DNA from: Candidatus Aenigmatarchaeota archaeon
GTDB lineage: Archaea; Aenigmatarchaeota; Aenigmatarchaeia; QMZP01
Assembly (NCBI GenBank): GCA_020343575.1
Contig: CP070801.1
Location: forward strand, 798,795-809,280
DNA length: 10,486 nt
Direction of reading: 5' to 3'
This document shows, in pieces, positions 1 through 6,645 of the stretch. Each line of letters opens with the position of its first letter. The first letter of the stretch is position 1. A program made the position numbers and the translations under genes. The notes beneath the pieces were generated by a model. The model ran no database searches. It was given only the letters and a program-made list of their open reading frames with translations, and was not told the DNA's origin.

Positions 1-1197
1 AATCTGGTCAAGTACGCGAAAATTAAGGGTCTAAACCTTTTGGGAACAGGGGATTTTACACACCCTTTGTGGTTAAAGGAATTGAAAGAAAACCTCAAAG
101 AAGATGGTTCTGGTATTCTGAAAACCGAGGATGGTTTCCCATTCATACTGCAGGCAGAGATAGCAAACATATACACACAGGGCGGGAGGGGTAGAAGAAT
201 ACACAACATCGTTCTGGCCCCGAGCTTTGAGATTGTAGAGCAGATAAACTCTGAATTGTCAAAGAGGGGGAGACTGGATTATGATGGAAGGCCCATATTC
301 GGTTTTTCTTGTATAGATTTGATTGAAATGATGATGGGTATAGACAGGGATATAGAGATAATACCTGCTCATGCATGGACACCGTGGTTTTCTATATTCG
401 GATCCAAATCTGGATTCGATTCTGTTGAGGAGTGTTTTGGAGATAAGAGCAAGTTTATACACGCGTTAGAAACCGGTCTCTCCTCGGATCCTGCAATGAA
501 CTGGAGATTATCAGGTTTGGATAAGTATGCCCTTGTCTCAAACTCGGATTCTCATTCTTTCTGGCCTTGGAGGATTGGAAGAGAAGCGAATGTTTTTGAA
601 ATGGAAAGGGTGGAGTATTCTGAATTCATTAAAATCATAAGGGAGAACGACCCGAAGAAGTTCCTGTACACAATAGAGGTTGATCCATCCTATGGGAAGT
701 ATCACTTGGATGGACATAGGGAGTGTGGGGTTTGCATGGAGCCGAAAAATTCCATAAAAGCGAACAGTATATGTCCGGTATGTAAAAAGCCCCTTACCAT
801 AGGGGTTTTGCATAGGGTTGAAGAACTTGCCGACAGGCCAGAAGGCTTCAGACCGGAGAACACTGTACCCTACAAATCACTGATTCCGCTCTCAGAAACA
901 ATATCATCTGTTCTGGGTGTAGATCAGTTGTACTCAAAGAAGATCTGGGATGTGTATAATAAACTGATAAGGGGGTTTGGGTCAGAGTTCAATGTTCTTC
1001 TCAAAGTCCCTGGGAGTGAGTTGAAAAAAATAGTTAACGAGGGGGTCGCAGACTCTATAATCAAGGTCAGGGATAGTAAAATAAAGATACAACCGGGTTT
1101 TGATGGAGTATATGGAAAGGCCGTGTTTGGCGATAAGGCTGAAGTTAAGTTAAACAAATCGGTGAAAAAGCAGAAAAGTATTGTTGATTTCGGTTAA
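1..1197 (+). CDS. endoQ: Endonuclease Q (EndoQ), N-terminus cut by window edge
   Basis: This is a PHP-superfamily DNA repair endonuclease. The known role of EndoQ is to cleave 5' of deaminated bases (uracil, hypoxanthine, xanthine) and abasic sites. The frame is open from base 1 and already reads family sequence there (KIKGLNLLGTGDFTHPLW), so an apparent TTG start at 40 is not real and roughly 20 N-terminal residues lie outside the window. Numbering from the first visible codon, likely metal-site motifs are GTGDFTH (D18, H21), IPAHAWTPW (H124) and SNSDSH (D183, H185). A four-cysteine zinc finger follows (C242, C245, C258, C261). The visible part is 398 residues. The tail QKSIVDFG resembles a PCNA-interacting (PIP) box, Q-x-x-I-x-x-F. 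The stop at 1195-1197 abuts the stop of the convergent lipoprotein gene with no spacer. Family assignment is firm; the PIP reading is inference. Confidence 0.93.
   Translation, partial: NLVKYAKIKGLNLLGTGDFTHPLWLKELKENLKEDGSGILKTEDGFPFILQAEIANIYTQGGRGRRIHNIVLAPSFEIVEQINSELSKRGRLDYDGRPIFGFSCIDLIEMMMGIDRDIEIIPAHAWTPWFSIFGSKSGFDSVEECFGDKSKFIHALETGLSSDPAMNWRLSGLDKYALVSNSDSHSFWPWRIGREANVFEMERVEYSEFIKIIRENDPKKFLYTIEVDPSYGKYHLDGHRECGVCMEPKNSIKANSICPVCKKPLTIGVLHRVEELADRPEGFRPENTVPYKSLIPLSETISSVLGVDQLYSKKIWDVYNKLIRGFGSEFNVLLKVPGSELKKIVNEGVADSIIKVRDSKIKIQPGFDGVYGKAVFGDKAEVKLNKSVKKQKSIVDFG
1165..1177 (-). terminator. Possible T-tract terminator of the lipoprotein block
   Basis: About 20 nt beyond the lipoprotein 1 stop, the minus strand reads CTTTTCTGCTTTTTC. 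Archaeal RNA polymerase can stop at such T runs. The site lies inside the 3' end of the EndoQ gene, as it must because the two genes abut. Weak evidence. Confidence 0.3.
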
Positions 1198-2220
1198 TCA
1201 TTCTATACCCACAAGTCTGATTGAGATTTCCGTGTCAGTGGCATATTCATAAAATGCTTCTACGGTTATCATTTTCTGAACAGGTCCTTTGGGTTCCAGT
1301 CCTGTTGCTTTCACATCGCACGCAATTGAGTTTGACTCTCCCTTCCAGAGGATTATGGGTTTTCCATTCCTGAAATCTGAACATTCATCCTGAAGCTCTA
1401 AACCGGTTCCCGGGGTTATTTTTAAAATTATTTTGTTCTTGGATTCTTCTCCACCAACCAGTAACTTGCAGGATTTTAGTAAACCAGACTCGCTGGCACA
1501 TGCCATTCCACCACCGACATTTGTTATATCTATCTCTATTGGGAACTTAGCTTCTCCCATTCCACCACTAGCAGTCCAGAATCTTACAGGGCTTTTTGTC
1601 TGCATGGTAATTGATATTGGAGATCTGGTTGAACGTGTAGTAGATGCTGGGAGGGTTCCCCCAATGTTCTGTATTGTCCTCAGGTCTTGGTGTGAACCAA
1701 AGGTTATGCTTTTAACTAGTGTAGTTTTATATGTGTAGAAAAGTCTCGCTGCCACGGTATAGGGAACGCTCGGTAGGTTCTCTGGTATTTGTGGGGCTTT
1801 GTAGCTCCATGTGCATATTTGGGATTCTCCTGAGGTTCCTGCATCTGGGTCCGGTGGGAGTAAAGAGGTTCCTTGCCCGGTGTATCTGCACTCGTCTTCA
1901 TTTGGCAGCTTCTCGTTGTTCAGCCAGGGTCCCTCGCCAGGGATTCCAACCATATCACAACACCAACTCTCATCCAACCCAAACAGCTCAGCGAAAACGT
2001 TCTCAGCGGTTAAGGAACCGGTGTTCCTAAACTTCAGTTGAAAGCTTATGGGCTCCCCAGAGTAAATCTCAGGAACCTGGATATCTGTTGTAAAGGCTTC
2101 TATAACAACGCCCCCACTCTGGGGTTGTGATGGAAATATACAACCAGAAACAAGTATAATAAATAAAATTGAGAAAATTGCCAAACATTTGGTTTTCTGT
2201 TCCCCCCCTAATCGAATCAT
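1198..2220 (-). CDS. Secreted lipoprotein with two beta-rich (Ig/CARDB-like) domains, paralogue 1
   Basis: Function unknown. The 340-residue protein opens with a short charged segment, a hydrophobic stretch (about 13-24) and a lipobox LVSGC, giving lipid-modified C27. A predicted extracellular first domain (about 38-175) contains a 'FRNTG' strand-turn typical of CARDB/Ig-like folds. A linker with DLRTIQNIGG (about 179-188) follows, then a second domain (about 200-340) with IDITNVGGG and the motif LWKGES (291-296), C301 ten residues after its Leu, and a last strand EAFYEYATDTEISIRL. These landmarks recur in the next two genes upstream on this strand, so the three are paralogues. The mature part has eight further cysteines (87, 88, 111, 136, 241, 251, 280, 301), an even number that suits disulfides outside the cell. 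It is the last of the three, 47 nt after the second. Its stop touches the EndoQ stop. Adhesin, scaffold or pilus accessory roles are guesses. Confidence 0.8.
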   Translation of the reverse strand: MIRLGGEQKTKCLAIFSILFIILVSGCIFPSQPQSGGVVIEAFTTDIQVPEIYSGEPISFQLKFRNTGSLTAENVFAELFGLDESWCCDMVGIPGEGPWLNNEKLPNEDECRYTGQGTSLLPPDPDAGTSGESQICTWSYKAPQIPENLPSVPYTVAARLFYTYKTTLVKSITFGSHQDLRTIQNIGGTLPASTTRSTRSPISITMQTKSPVRFWTASGGMGEAKFPIEIDITNVGGGMACASESGLLKSCKLLVGGEESKNKIILKITPGTGLELQDECSDFRNGKPIILWKGESNSIACDVKATGLEPKGPVQKMITVEAFYEYATDTEISIRLVGIE

Positions 2221-2267
2221 CTAATTTTATATTTAGGCCTAACCCTTATATTGCTTTCCAGAAGTGC
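2221..2267 (-). promoter_or_regulatory. BRE/TATA-like element before lipoprotein 1
   Basis: On the minus strand GGAAAGCAATATAAGG places AATATAAG (2245-2252) about 28 nt before the ATG at 2220, with a purine-rich BRE-like stretch directly upstream. A second AT run, AAATATAAAATTAG, lies too close to the ATG to serve a start there. Confidence 0.4.
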
Positions 2268-3233
2268 TTATCCTCCGGGTATGCCCTTAACTGTTATGGA
2301 AGTTAGCCTGTCAACAGCGTAGCTGTATCCAAGGTAAAGCTTTATTGTTCCCTCCTGTTGTACGGGTGGTGGTGTTGGAATTGCAAGTTTACATGTTACG
2401 TCTGCACTTTTACCCTTCCACAACTGAACACCCATACCGCCTCCTGTGCTGGTTCCGCTGTACTCTTGGCATGTCACAAATACTATGTTTGGTGGAAGGT
2501 CTATTGCTAGGTTTACCCAGTACTCCTCATCCTCTGGGATTCCGTAAGTAATGGTCCGCACCGCTCCCCAGTATGGTATTCCTCCGCCTGTGTTTTCTAT
2601 ATGTATTGTTATTGGGAACTCGTGTCCGTAATCACCGACCTTTATGTGCTTTCCTGTCACTACACTAACAGATAAAGGTCCACCAGAGTACTGGTGTGGT
2701 TTTGTTGGTATAGAACCACCAGTATCTATAAGATGTCTCAACTCGTCTTCATTAACTACTGTAATTGGCTTAACTGCTGTTGTTATGTAATCATAGAACA
2801 CCCTAATACCAGGTGAATATGTCTGTGGTATGCCCTCTGGGAGAACCGGTGCGATCATGTACCATATGAACTCTGATGTTTCTCCCTGCGTCCCATACCT
2901 TGGGTTTGGTGCGATCAAATAATCCTCAAGTAAAACCTGTGCTGACTGGCCTGTCTTCAATCCCCACTCGTCCTGGCCAAAGGTTATCCCTGTAATAAGT
3001 GCGCGAACATTGTCTGCCTGCTCTCCTCCTTGGTTCTGAACCTTTAACCTCAACTGAACATCATCTAATGATTCGACGCTTGTGAAATCCGGCTCCCAGT
3101 TAAGAACGACAACGCCGGGGCCCTTTACTATACCAGTGCCATCTGTAGTACATCCAGATATCCAAACAATTGCTGCTATTGGTAGAACAAGGGCCAGTAA
3201 TTTCAATACTGGTGGAGTTTCTTTACCTCGCAT
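2268..3233 (-). CDS. Secreted lipoprotein with two beta-rich (Ig/CARDB-like) domains, paralogue 2
   Basis: Function unknown. The 321-residue protein has a lipoprotein signal peptide: K4, K11, hydrophobic 12-24, lipobox WISGC with C28. Domain 1 (about 40-160) carries VQNQGG and ends FYDYITTAVKPI, closely matching FYTYKTTLVKSI in paralogue 1. The linker DELRHLIDTGGSIP (164-177) matches DLRTIQNIGGTLP there. Domain 2 (about 185-321) has IHIENTGGG, LWKGKS (271-276) with C281 ten residues on, and a final Tyr-rich strand LGYSYAVDRLTSITV. Apart from the lipid Cys it has only C255 and C281, presumably one disulfide; the extra pairs of the other two paralogues are absent. It lies 73 nt after paralogue 3, with AT-rich TATA-like sequence in that gap. 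Surface location is well supported by the lipobox; the Ig-like fold is inferred from strand patterns, not from a profile match. Confidence 0.8.
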   Translation of the reverse strand: MRGKETPPVLKLLALVLPIAAIVWISGCTTDGTGIVKGPGVVVLNWEPDFTSVESLDDVQLRLKVQNQGGEQADNVRALITGITFGQDEWGLKTGQSAQVLLEDYLIAPNPRYGTQGETSEFIWYMIAPVLPEGIPQTYSPGIRVFYDYITTAVKPITVVNEDELRHLIDTGGSIPTKPHQYSGGPLSVSVVTGKHIKVGDYGHEFPITIHIENTGGGIPYWGAVRTITYGIPEDEEYWVNLAIDLPPNIVFVTCQEYSGTSTGGGMGVQLWKGKSADVTCKLAIPTPPPVQQEGTIKLYLGYSYAVDRLTSITVKGIPGG

Positions 3234-3306
3234 TTTATGACCTTATTTTATATTATATGTTCAAATTGATTTATAAGTTTTATAAGGCTTTCCTCATACC
3301 TATTCT
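3234..3306 (-). promoter_or_regulatory. AT-rich promoter-like gap before lipoprotein 2
   Basis: This 73-nt spacer is the longest in the window. Read on the minus strand it holds TTATAAAAC and TTATAAATC near its start and ATATAATATAAAAT (3246-3259) closer to the gene, the last at roughly the distance expected for a leaderless start at 3233. Independent transcription of lipoprotein 2 seems likely. Which box is used cannot be told. Confidence 0.4.
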
Positions 3307-4383
3307 TCAGGTTTTCGGCTCTATTACGATCTTCAGCTCCTTCCTGAACTCGTACATATACTCTATTTTTGTTGTTACGTGCTTGGTTGTTTCTTTGGGA
3401 AGGTTGACATTCTCCCTCAGCTCTATATCGCATATGAATGGTGGTGATTCCTTGTTGATAAGTGTAACGAATTTATCTCCCCCGGAAAGGGCTTGTTGAC
3501 CAAAATCCTTGAATGCACAAGAGCCCCCTTCGGTGTAGTACAGTTTGGTACCAACACCGGTTTCGATGCCGTCAACTTTTACGTAACTCTCAGGTATCTT
3601 GGAATCACATATTACTTTGGTTACTTTTGTTTCATTTGGTCTGCATAAATATCCCTTTCCACTGTTCTTTATTCTAAGGGCAATCACGGTTCTTCCATTT
3701 TGGCCTTGCTGAACAGGTATTGGCTGCTCATCCTCCACTGTTATTCTAGGTTTAACCGGCCCGTACCCGGAAACTATGTAAGAAACCTTACTCCTAAATG
3801 TTCCCTCATTCAGTCGGTTCTGCATTTCATGGTAATCAATGAAGTGTATGTCTGTCATGCTTATGGTTTTGTATGGATACGTAACAGAAATCTTCAGGTC
3901 ACACTCTGTCTTCAGTGGAACCTGATCCCTGTCCCCTGCCTTTAGTGTCCATGTGACATCCTTTACCTGTCCTGGTAGGAGTTTTGTAACGTCGCACAAA
4001 CATGGTTGATTTTTACAATCCTTTTCTCCTCCTCCACATTTAACCTTAACCTCTGAAAACAGTCCCTCACAATAGTCATAAAGATCAACTGTTATTTTTT
4101 GATTTTGTTGGGGGATTCTCTCGAGTTTGCTCTGACCCTCTGTCTGGGGAACAGGTTCCTTTCCAACATTTTGAATGTATGCAATAAGCTTGATCTGCTG
4201 TCCGGGGGAAACAGTCTGGGGTAGGGCATCAAGGCTCTTTATCACAACCACATCATCTGGAAATTCAACAGCCCCATCACACGGGATGAATGGGAGGAAT
4301 GGTATGCAAACTGGGCTGGTACAGCCTGAGATGAGAACAACAAAAACTACAGGTATAAGCAGGAGCAGTTTTCTAAAGTCCAT
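3307..4383 (-). CDS. Cysteine-rich secreted lipoprotein, paralogue 3, divergent from the pilin-like gene
   Basis: Function unknown. The 358-residue protein starts MDFRKLLLLIP, followed by a hydrophobic run and lipobox LISGC (C21). Domain 1 (about 45-200) has AYIQNVG and an unusual cysteine cluster: C105, C116, C123, C128, C130, with C161 further on. Domain 2 (about 205-358) has LRIKNSGKGYLC, then LINKES (308-313), which aligns with LWKGES/LWKGKS of its paralogues, again with Cys (C318) exactly ten residues after the Leu. It ends with a Tyr-rich strand IEYMYEFRKELKIVIE. Twelve cysteines remain after the lipid Cys, an even number. It is the first gene of the three-lipoprotein block. A TATATATT element is centred about 26 nt before its ATG, which fits leaderless transcription. 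The cysteine cluster could form disulfides or bind metal; the sequence does not decide. Confidence 0.8.
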   Translation of the reverse strand: MDFRKLLLLIPVVFVVLISGCTSPVCIPFLPFIPCDGAVEFPDDVVVIKSLDALPQTVSPGQQIKLIAYIQNVGKEPVPQTEGQSKLERIPQQNQKITVDLYDYCEGLFSEVKVKCGGGEKDCKNQPCLCDVTKLLPGQVKDVTWTLKAGDRDQVPLKTECDLKISVTYPYKTISMTDIHFIDYHEMQNRLNEGTFRSKVSYIVSGYGPVKPRITVEDEQPIPVQQGQNGRTVIALRIKNSGKGYLCRPNETKVTKVICDSKIPESYVKVDGIETGVGTKLYYTEGGSCAFKDFGQQALSGGDKFVTLINKESPPFICDIELRENVNLPKETTKHVTTKIEYMYEFRKELKIVIEPKT

Positions 4384-4417
4384 AGTAATTATTAAACCTG
4401 AAAAGTATATATTAATT
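4384..4417. promoter_or_regulatory. 34-nt divergent promoter region shared by lipoprotein 3 and the pilin-like gene
   Basis: This short gap separates two divergent ATG codons. TATATATT at 4406-4413 is centred about 26 nt upstream of the lipoprotein ATG at 4383. A weaker TTATTAAA at 4389-4396 is centred about 25 nt upstream of the pilin-like ATG at 4418. Those distances are what archaeal leaderless promoters require. The two TBP sites therefore interlock, each lying nearer the other gene's start. No Shine-Dalgarno sequence is seen on either side. Positions are read from the sequence; promoter activity is inferred. Confidence 0.5.
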
Positions 4418-4912
4418 ATGAGAGGTAAAAACAGGAAGGGTCAGCTTGTTTTTGAGTTTATGGTTGCGGCTATTTTTTTCTTTTACATAGTTTTCTATGT
4501 CATCAACTACTTGAATATAACAGCCGCGGTTTTTGCGAATGATTTCTATATGAATTCACTGGAATTCTCTGCCATTCAAAGCTCCGAGCTGCTCTTACAT
4601 TTTGAGGGGGTATGGAATGACAGCGTACCGAAAAGGTTGGGTCTTGCTGACGAATGGCCTGTGTTGAACTCTACCAAGATCCAGTACTTGGATTCATACT
4701 GTAGGACTAATTATGAATCAACGTTGGAAAAACTTGATATAAACTCCAGTCTGGGGCATGGGGTAAAGATTGAAATCAATAGGATTAGTGGTGGAAACCT
4801 ATTGACGTGTGGTTATTTACCGGGTGATAGGTTTGGCTCCATTGCAAGGGTTGAAAGGGTCGCTCTATTGAGTAATGGTGATGTTTTGAATATGACTGTC
4901 TGGTCATGGTGA
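4418..4912 (+). CDS. Type IV pilin-like protein with class III signal peptide
   Basis: This 164-residue protein begins MRGKNRKGQLVFEF followed by an aromatic-rich hydrophobic helix to about residue 32. The motif K7-G8|Q9-L-V-F-E13 (Gly at -1, Gln at +1, Glu at +5) is the hallmark of archaeal class III signal peptides cut by an EppA/FlaK-type prepilin peptidase. The helix would then build the filament core or stay in the membrane. The rest is a small polar domain with two cysteines (C95, C131), a possible disulfide, and five N-x-S/T sequons (N33, N67, N84, N109, N158) that could be glycosylated. The frame is open upstream to 4175, but that extension lies antisense to the lipoprotein gene; the ATG at 4418 puts the signal motif at the N-terminus. 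It is a lone gene, divergent from the lipoproteins and convergent with the FMN protein at zero spacing. It may be a minor pilin or pseudopilin rather than a major subunit. Confidence 0.8.
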   Translation: MRGKNRKGQLVFEFMVAAIFFFYIVFYVINYLNITAAVFANDFYMNSLEFSAIQSSELLLHFEGVWNDSVPKRLGLADEWPVLNSTKIQYLDSYCRTNYESTLEKLDINSSLGHGVKIEINRISGGNLLTCGYLPGDRFGSIARVERVALLSNGDVLNMTVWSW

Positions 4913-6103
4913 TTATAATCCAACTGTTTTTACACCTAGAATCTTTGATATATCAATGTTTAGTGCACGCAGGTCTTGTTTTTTCAGATCATGAACATTT
5001 CTATTTCCTGTGGCAGCCGCGGCCATCTTTATCTCCTCTGTACACGCCTTTACATAATTTACCACACTGTTCACGGATTTGTCCGTTTTGAACCTTTTTC
5101 TCAGCTTCGGGTCCTGTGTTGAGATTCCCAATGGACACTGCCCCTTGTAGCATTCTTTACAGTATTCGCATCCCATAGCAATCATCAGTGGGAATCCAAT
5201 GAAAATAGCGTCTGCTCCAAGAGCAAGAGCCTTCGCCATATCTGCTCCCTTACTAAAACCACCACCAATGAGCAGGTCCTGTTTTGACCTCATTTTATCC
5301 ATAATGTTTCTCGCCTCCACAAGTGCGGGTAAAACCGGTATTCCGAAATCATCAAGCATTATATCAGGAGCTGCCCCTGTTCCTCCACAGCAGCCGTCTA
5401 TTGCAATTGCATCTGGATTTGCCTTGACTGCCATCTTTATGTCTTCTGGGTTCCCTGCACCTAGCTTTATTATGATTGGTTTGCCATCACTAACTTTCCT
5501 TAGCCATGAAACCTTGTTTTTCAAGTCATTGGGGGTTCTTATGTCTGGGTGATATGGTGGTGAATGAATTGGTTTACCAGCCGGGACCTTCCTTACCTTT
5601 GCGATGTCTTCTGTAACCTTATACCCAGGTAGAAGGCCGCCTTGCCCTGGCTTTGCGCCCTGTCCTATCTTTATCTCTATCGCATCTGCAGATTTCAGGT
5701 ATGTATTATCCACCCCGAACCTGCCTGTTGAATATTGAGCAATCAAGAGCCTTGCGTTTTTTCTCTCTTCAGGTAGCATGCCACCCTCGCCTGTATTGGT
5801 TGCTGTGCCCAAAATGGTGGAGGCCTTTGCAATCGCGGTTTTCGCTTCCTTGCTCAGGGCGCCAAAACTCATTGCTGCGAAAAAGATTGGTGTTTCGAGT
5901 ATGAGAGGCCTTTTGCTATTTTTCCCTATCACGGTTTTGGTTTCTATCTTTTCCCTGAAATAATCTATTGGTCTTTTGCTCAACTGAACTGGAACGAAAA
6001 CCAATTCGTCAAAATCAATCTTGCCCATTTTGTTTGATCTTCCTGAAGTAACAGGTGCCTTTGGGCTCAATGCACGATCCCTTATGTCTTGCAGCCACAT
6101 CAT
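4913..6103 (-). CDS. gltB: Glutamate synthase FMN/Fe-S domain protein (archaeal GltB type)
   Basis: The 396-residue protein corresponds to the FMN-binding, alpha/beta-barrel synthase domain of glutamate synthase, which makes glutamate from 2-oxoglutarate and ammonia. Visible motifs are PIFFAAMSFGALS (72-84), NTGEGGMLPEE (103-113), IKIGQGAKPGQGGLLPG (144-160), DGCCGGTGAAP (236-246) and IGGGFSKGADMAKALALGAD (279-298), followed by CEYCKECYKGQCPLG (312-326). C312, C318 and C323 have the C-x5-C-x4-C spacing of the [3Fe-4S] site of bacterial GltB; C315 is an extra cysteine. There is no glutaminase domain and no N-terminal ferredoxin domain, which some archaeal-type homologues carry, and no partner subunit in this window. 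The product could be ammonia- or ferredoxin-linked, or act on another substrate. It follows the broken COG2403 gene by 26 nt, with a weak TTAATATT element about 25 nt before its ATG. Confidence 0.85.
   Translation of the reverse strand: MMWLQDIRDRALSPKAPVTSGRSNKMGKIDFDELVFVPVQLSKRPIDYFREKIETKTVIGKNSKRPLILETPIFFAAMSFGALSKEAKTAIAKASTILGTATNTGEGGMLPEERKNARLLIAQYSTGRFGVDNTYLKSADAIEIKIGQGAKPGQGGLLPGYKVTEDIAKVRKVPAGKPIHSPPYHPDIRTPNDLKNKVSWLRKVSDGKPIIIKLGAGNPEDIKMAVKANPDAIAIDGCCGGTGAAPDIMLDDFGIPVLPALVEARNIMDKMRSKQDLLIGGGFSKGADMAKALALGADAIFIGFPLMIAMGCEYCKECYKGQCPLGISTQDPKLRKRFKTDKSVNSVVNYVKACTEEIKMAAAATGNRNVHDLKKQDLRALNIDISKILGVKTVGL
4926..4930 (+). terminator. Possible T-tract terminator of the pilin-like gene
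   Basis: A five-T run (CTGTTTTTAC) occurs 14 nt after the pilin-like stop, inside the 3' end of the convergent FMN protein gene. There is no convincing hairpin. A short T run alone is weak evidence. Confidence 0.25.
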
Positions 6104-6129
6104 AATAATACTATAGTGTTTGTTGAATA
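6104..6129 (-). promoter_or_regulatory. Weak TATA-like element before the FMN protein gene
   Basis: TTAATATT overlaps the stop codon of the upstream fragment and is centred about 25 nt before the ATG at 6103. The match to a TATA box is weak, and read-through from the upstream genes is likely as well. Confidence 0.3.
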
Positions 6130-6618
6130 TTAAATTTTGAGCTTTTTCACGAATTCTTTTACAACATCATCTAGGTTAGGTTTTCCCTTTTCCTTCAGGT
6201 CATATGTTATGTGGACCGATGGCTTTCTTACCTTGATCAGCTCTGCCAAATCGACTGGGGTTGCAATAACTATAGAATCACATGGTGTTCTGTTTATGGT
6301 CTTTTCCAGTTCCCTTACCTGTTTTCTCCCGTAACCCAGAGCGGGTAGAATTTTTTTCAATTGTTTGTATTTTTTGTACGCGGCCCTTATCGAACCTACT
6401 GCGTACTTCTCTGCATCTACAATTTCCCTTGCATTGTATTTCTTTGCGGCAACCCACCCAGCACCATAGGACATCTCCCCATGTGTTAAGGTGGGACCGT
6501 CCTCAATAATCAGGACCTTCTTGTTTCTTATAAGTTCTGGTTTTCCTGCTTTGACAAGAGAGTCTGCATGTATTATTTTTGCATCAGGGTTTGTTTTTTT
6601 CACGTTCTCCACTACCAT
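6130..6618 (-). CDS. COG2403 / cyclic 2,3-diphosphoglycerate synthetase-like protein, C-terminal fragment
   Basis: These 162 residues are the C-terminal part of the family whose N-terminal part is encoded immediately upstream. Motifs I associate with the family are IEDGPTLTHG (38-47), YGAGWVAAKK (51-60), VGSIRAAYKKY (74-84), LPALGYGRKQ (91-100) and ATPVDL (119-124). The frame is continuous with the upstream half: nine codons (6619-6645) separate this ATG from the TAA at 6646-6648, and they still read as plausible family sequence. A purine-rich GGAAGG lies 12 nt before the ATG and could allow re-initiation as a separate subunit. Otherwise this is the untranslated remnant of an interrupted gene. 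There is no independent promoter-like element. Confidence 0.75.
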   Translation of the reverse strand: MVVENVKKTNPDAKIIHADSLVKAGKPELIRNKKVLIIEDGPTLTHGEMSYGAGWVAAKKYNAREIVDAEKYAVGSIRAAYKKYKQLKKILPALGYGRKQVRELEKTINRTPCDSIVIATPVDLAELIKVRKPSVHITYDLKEKGKPNLDDVVKEFVKKLKI

Positions 6619-6645
6619 GTTTATGGCTTTCCTTCCTGATGTGCT

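Noticed and set aside
40..42. TTG as a start codon for the EndoQ gene
   Set aside because: Family sequence (KIKGLNLLGTGDF) is already in frame from base 1, so the true start lies before the window.
4175..4417. An 81-codon N-terminal extension of the pilin-like gene
   Set aside because: It lies entirely antisense to lipoprotein 3 and its divergent promoter; it would bury the class III signal peptide, which must be N-terminal.
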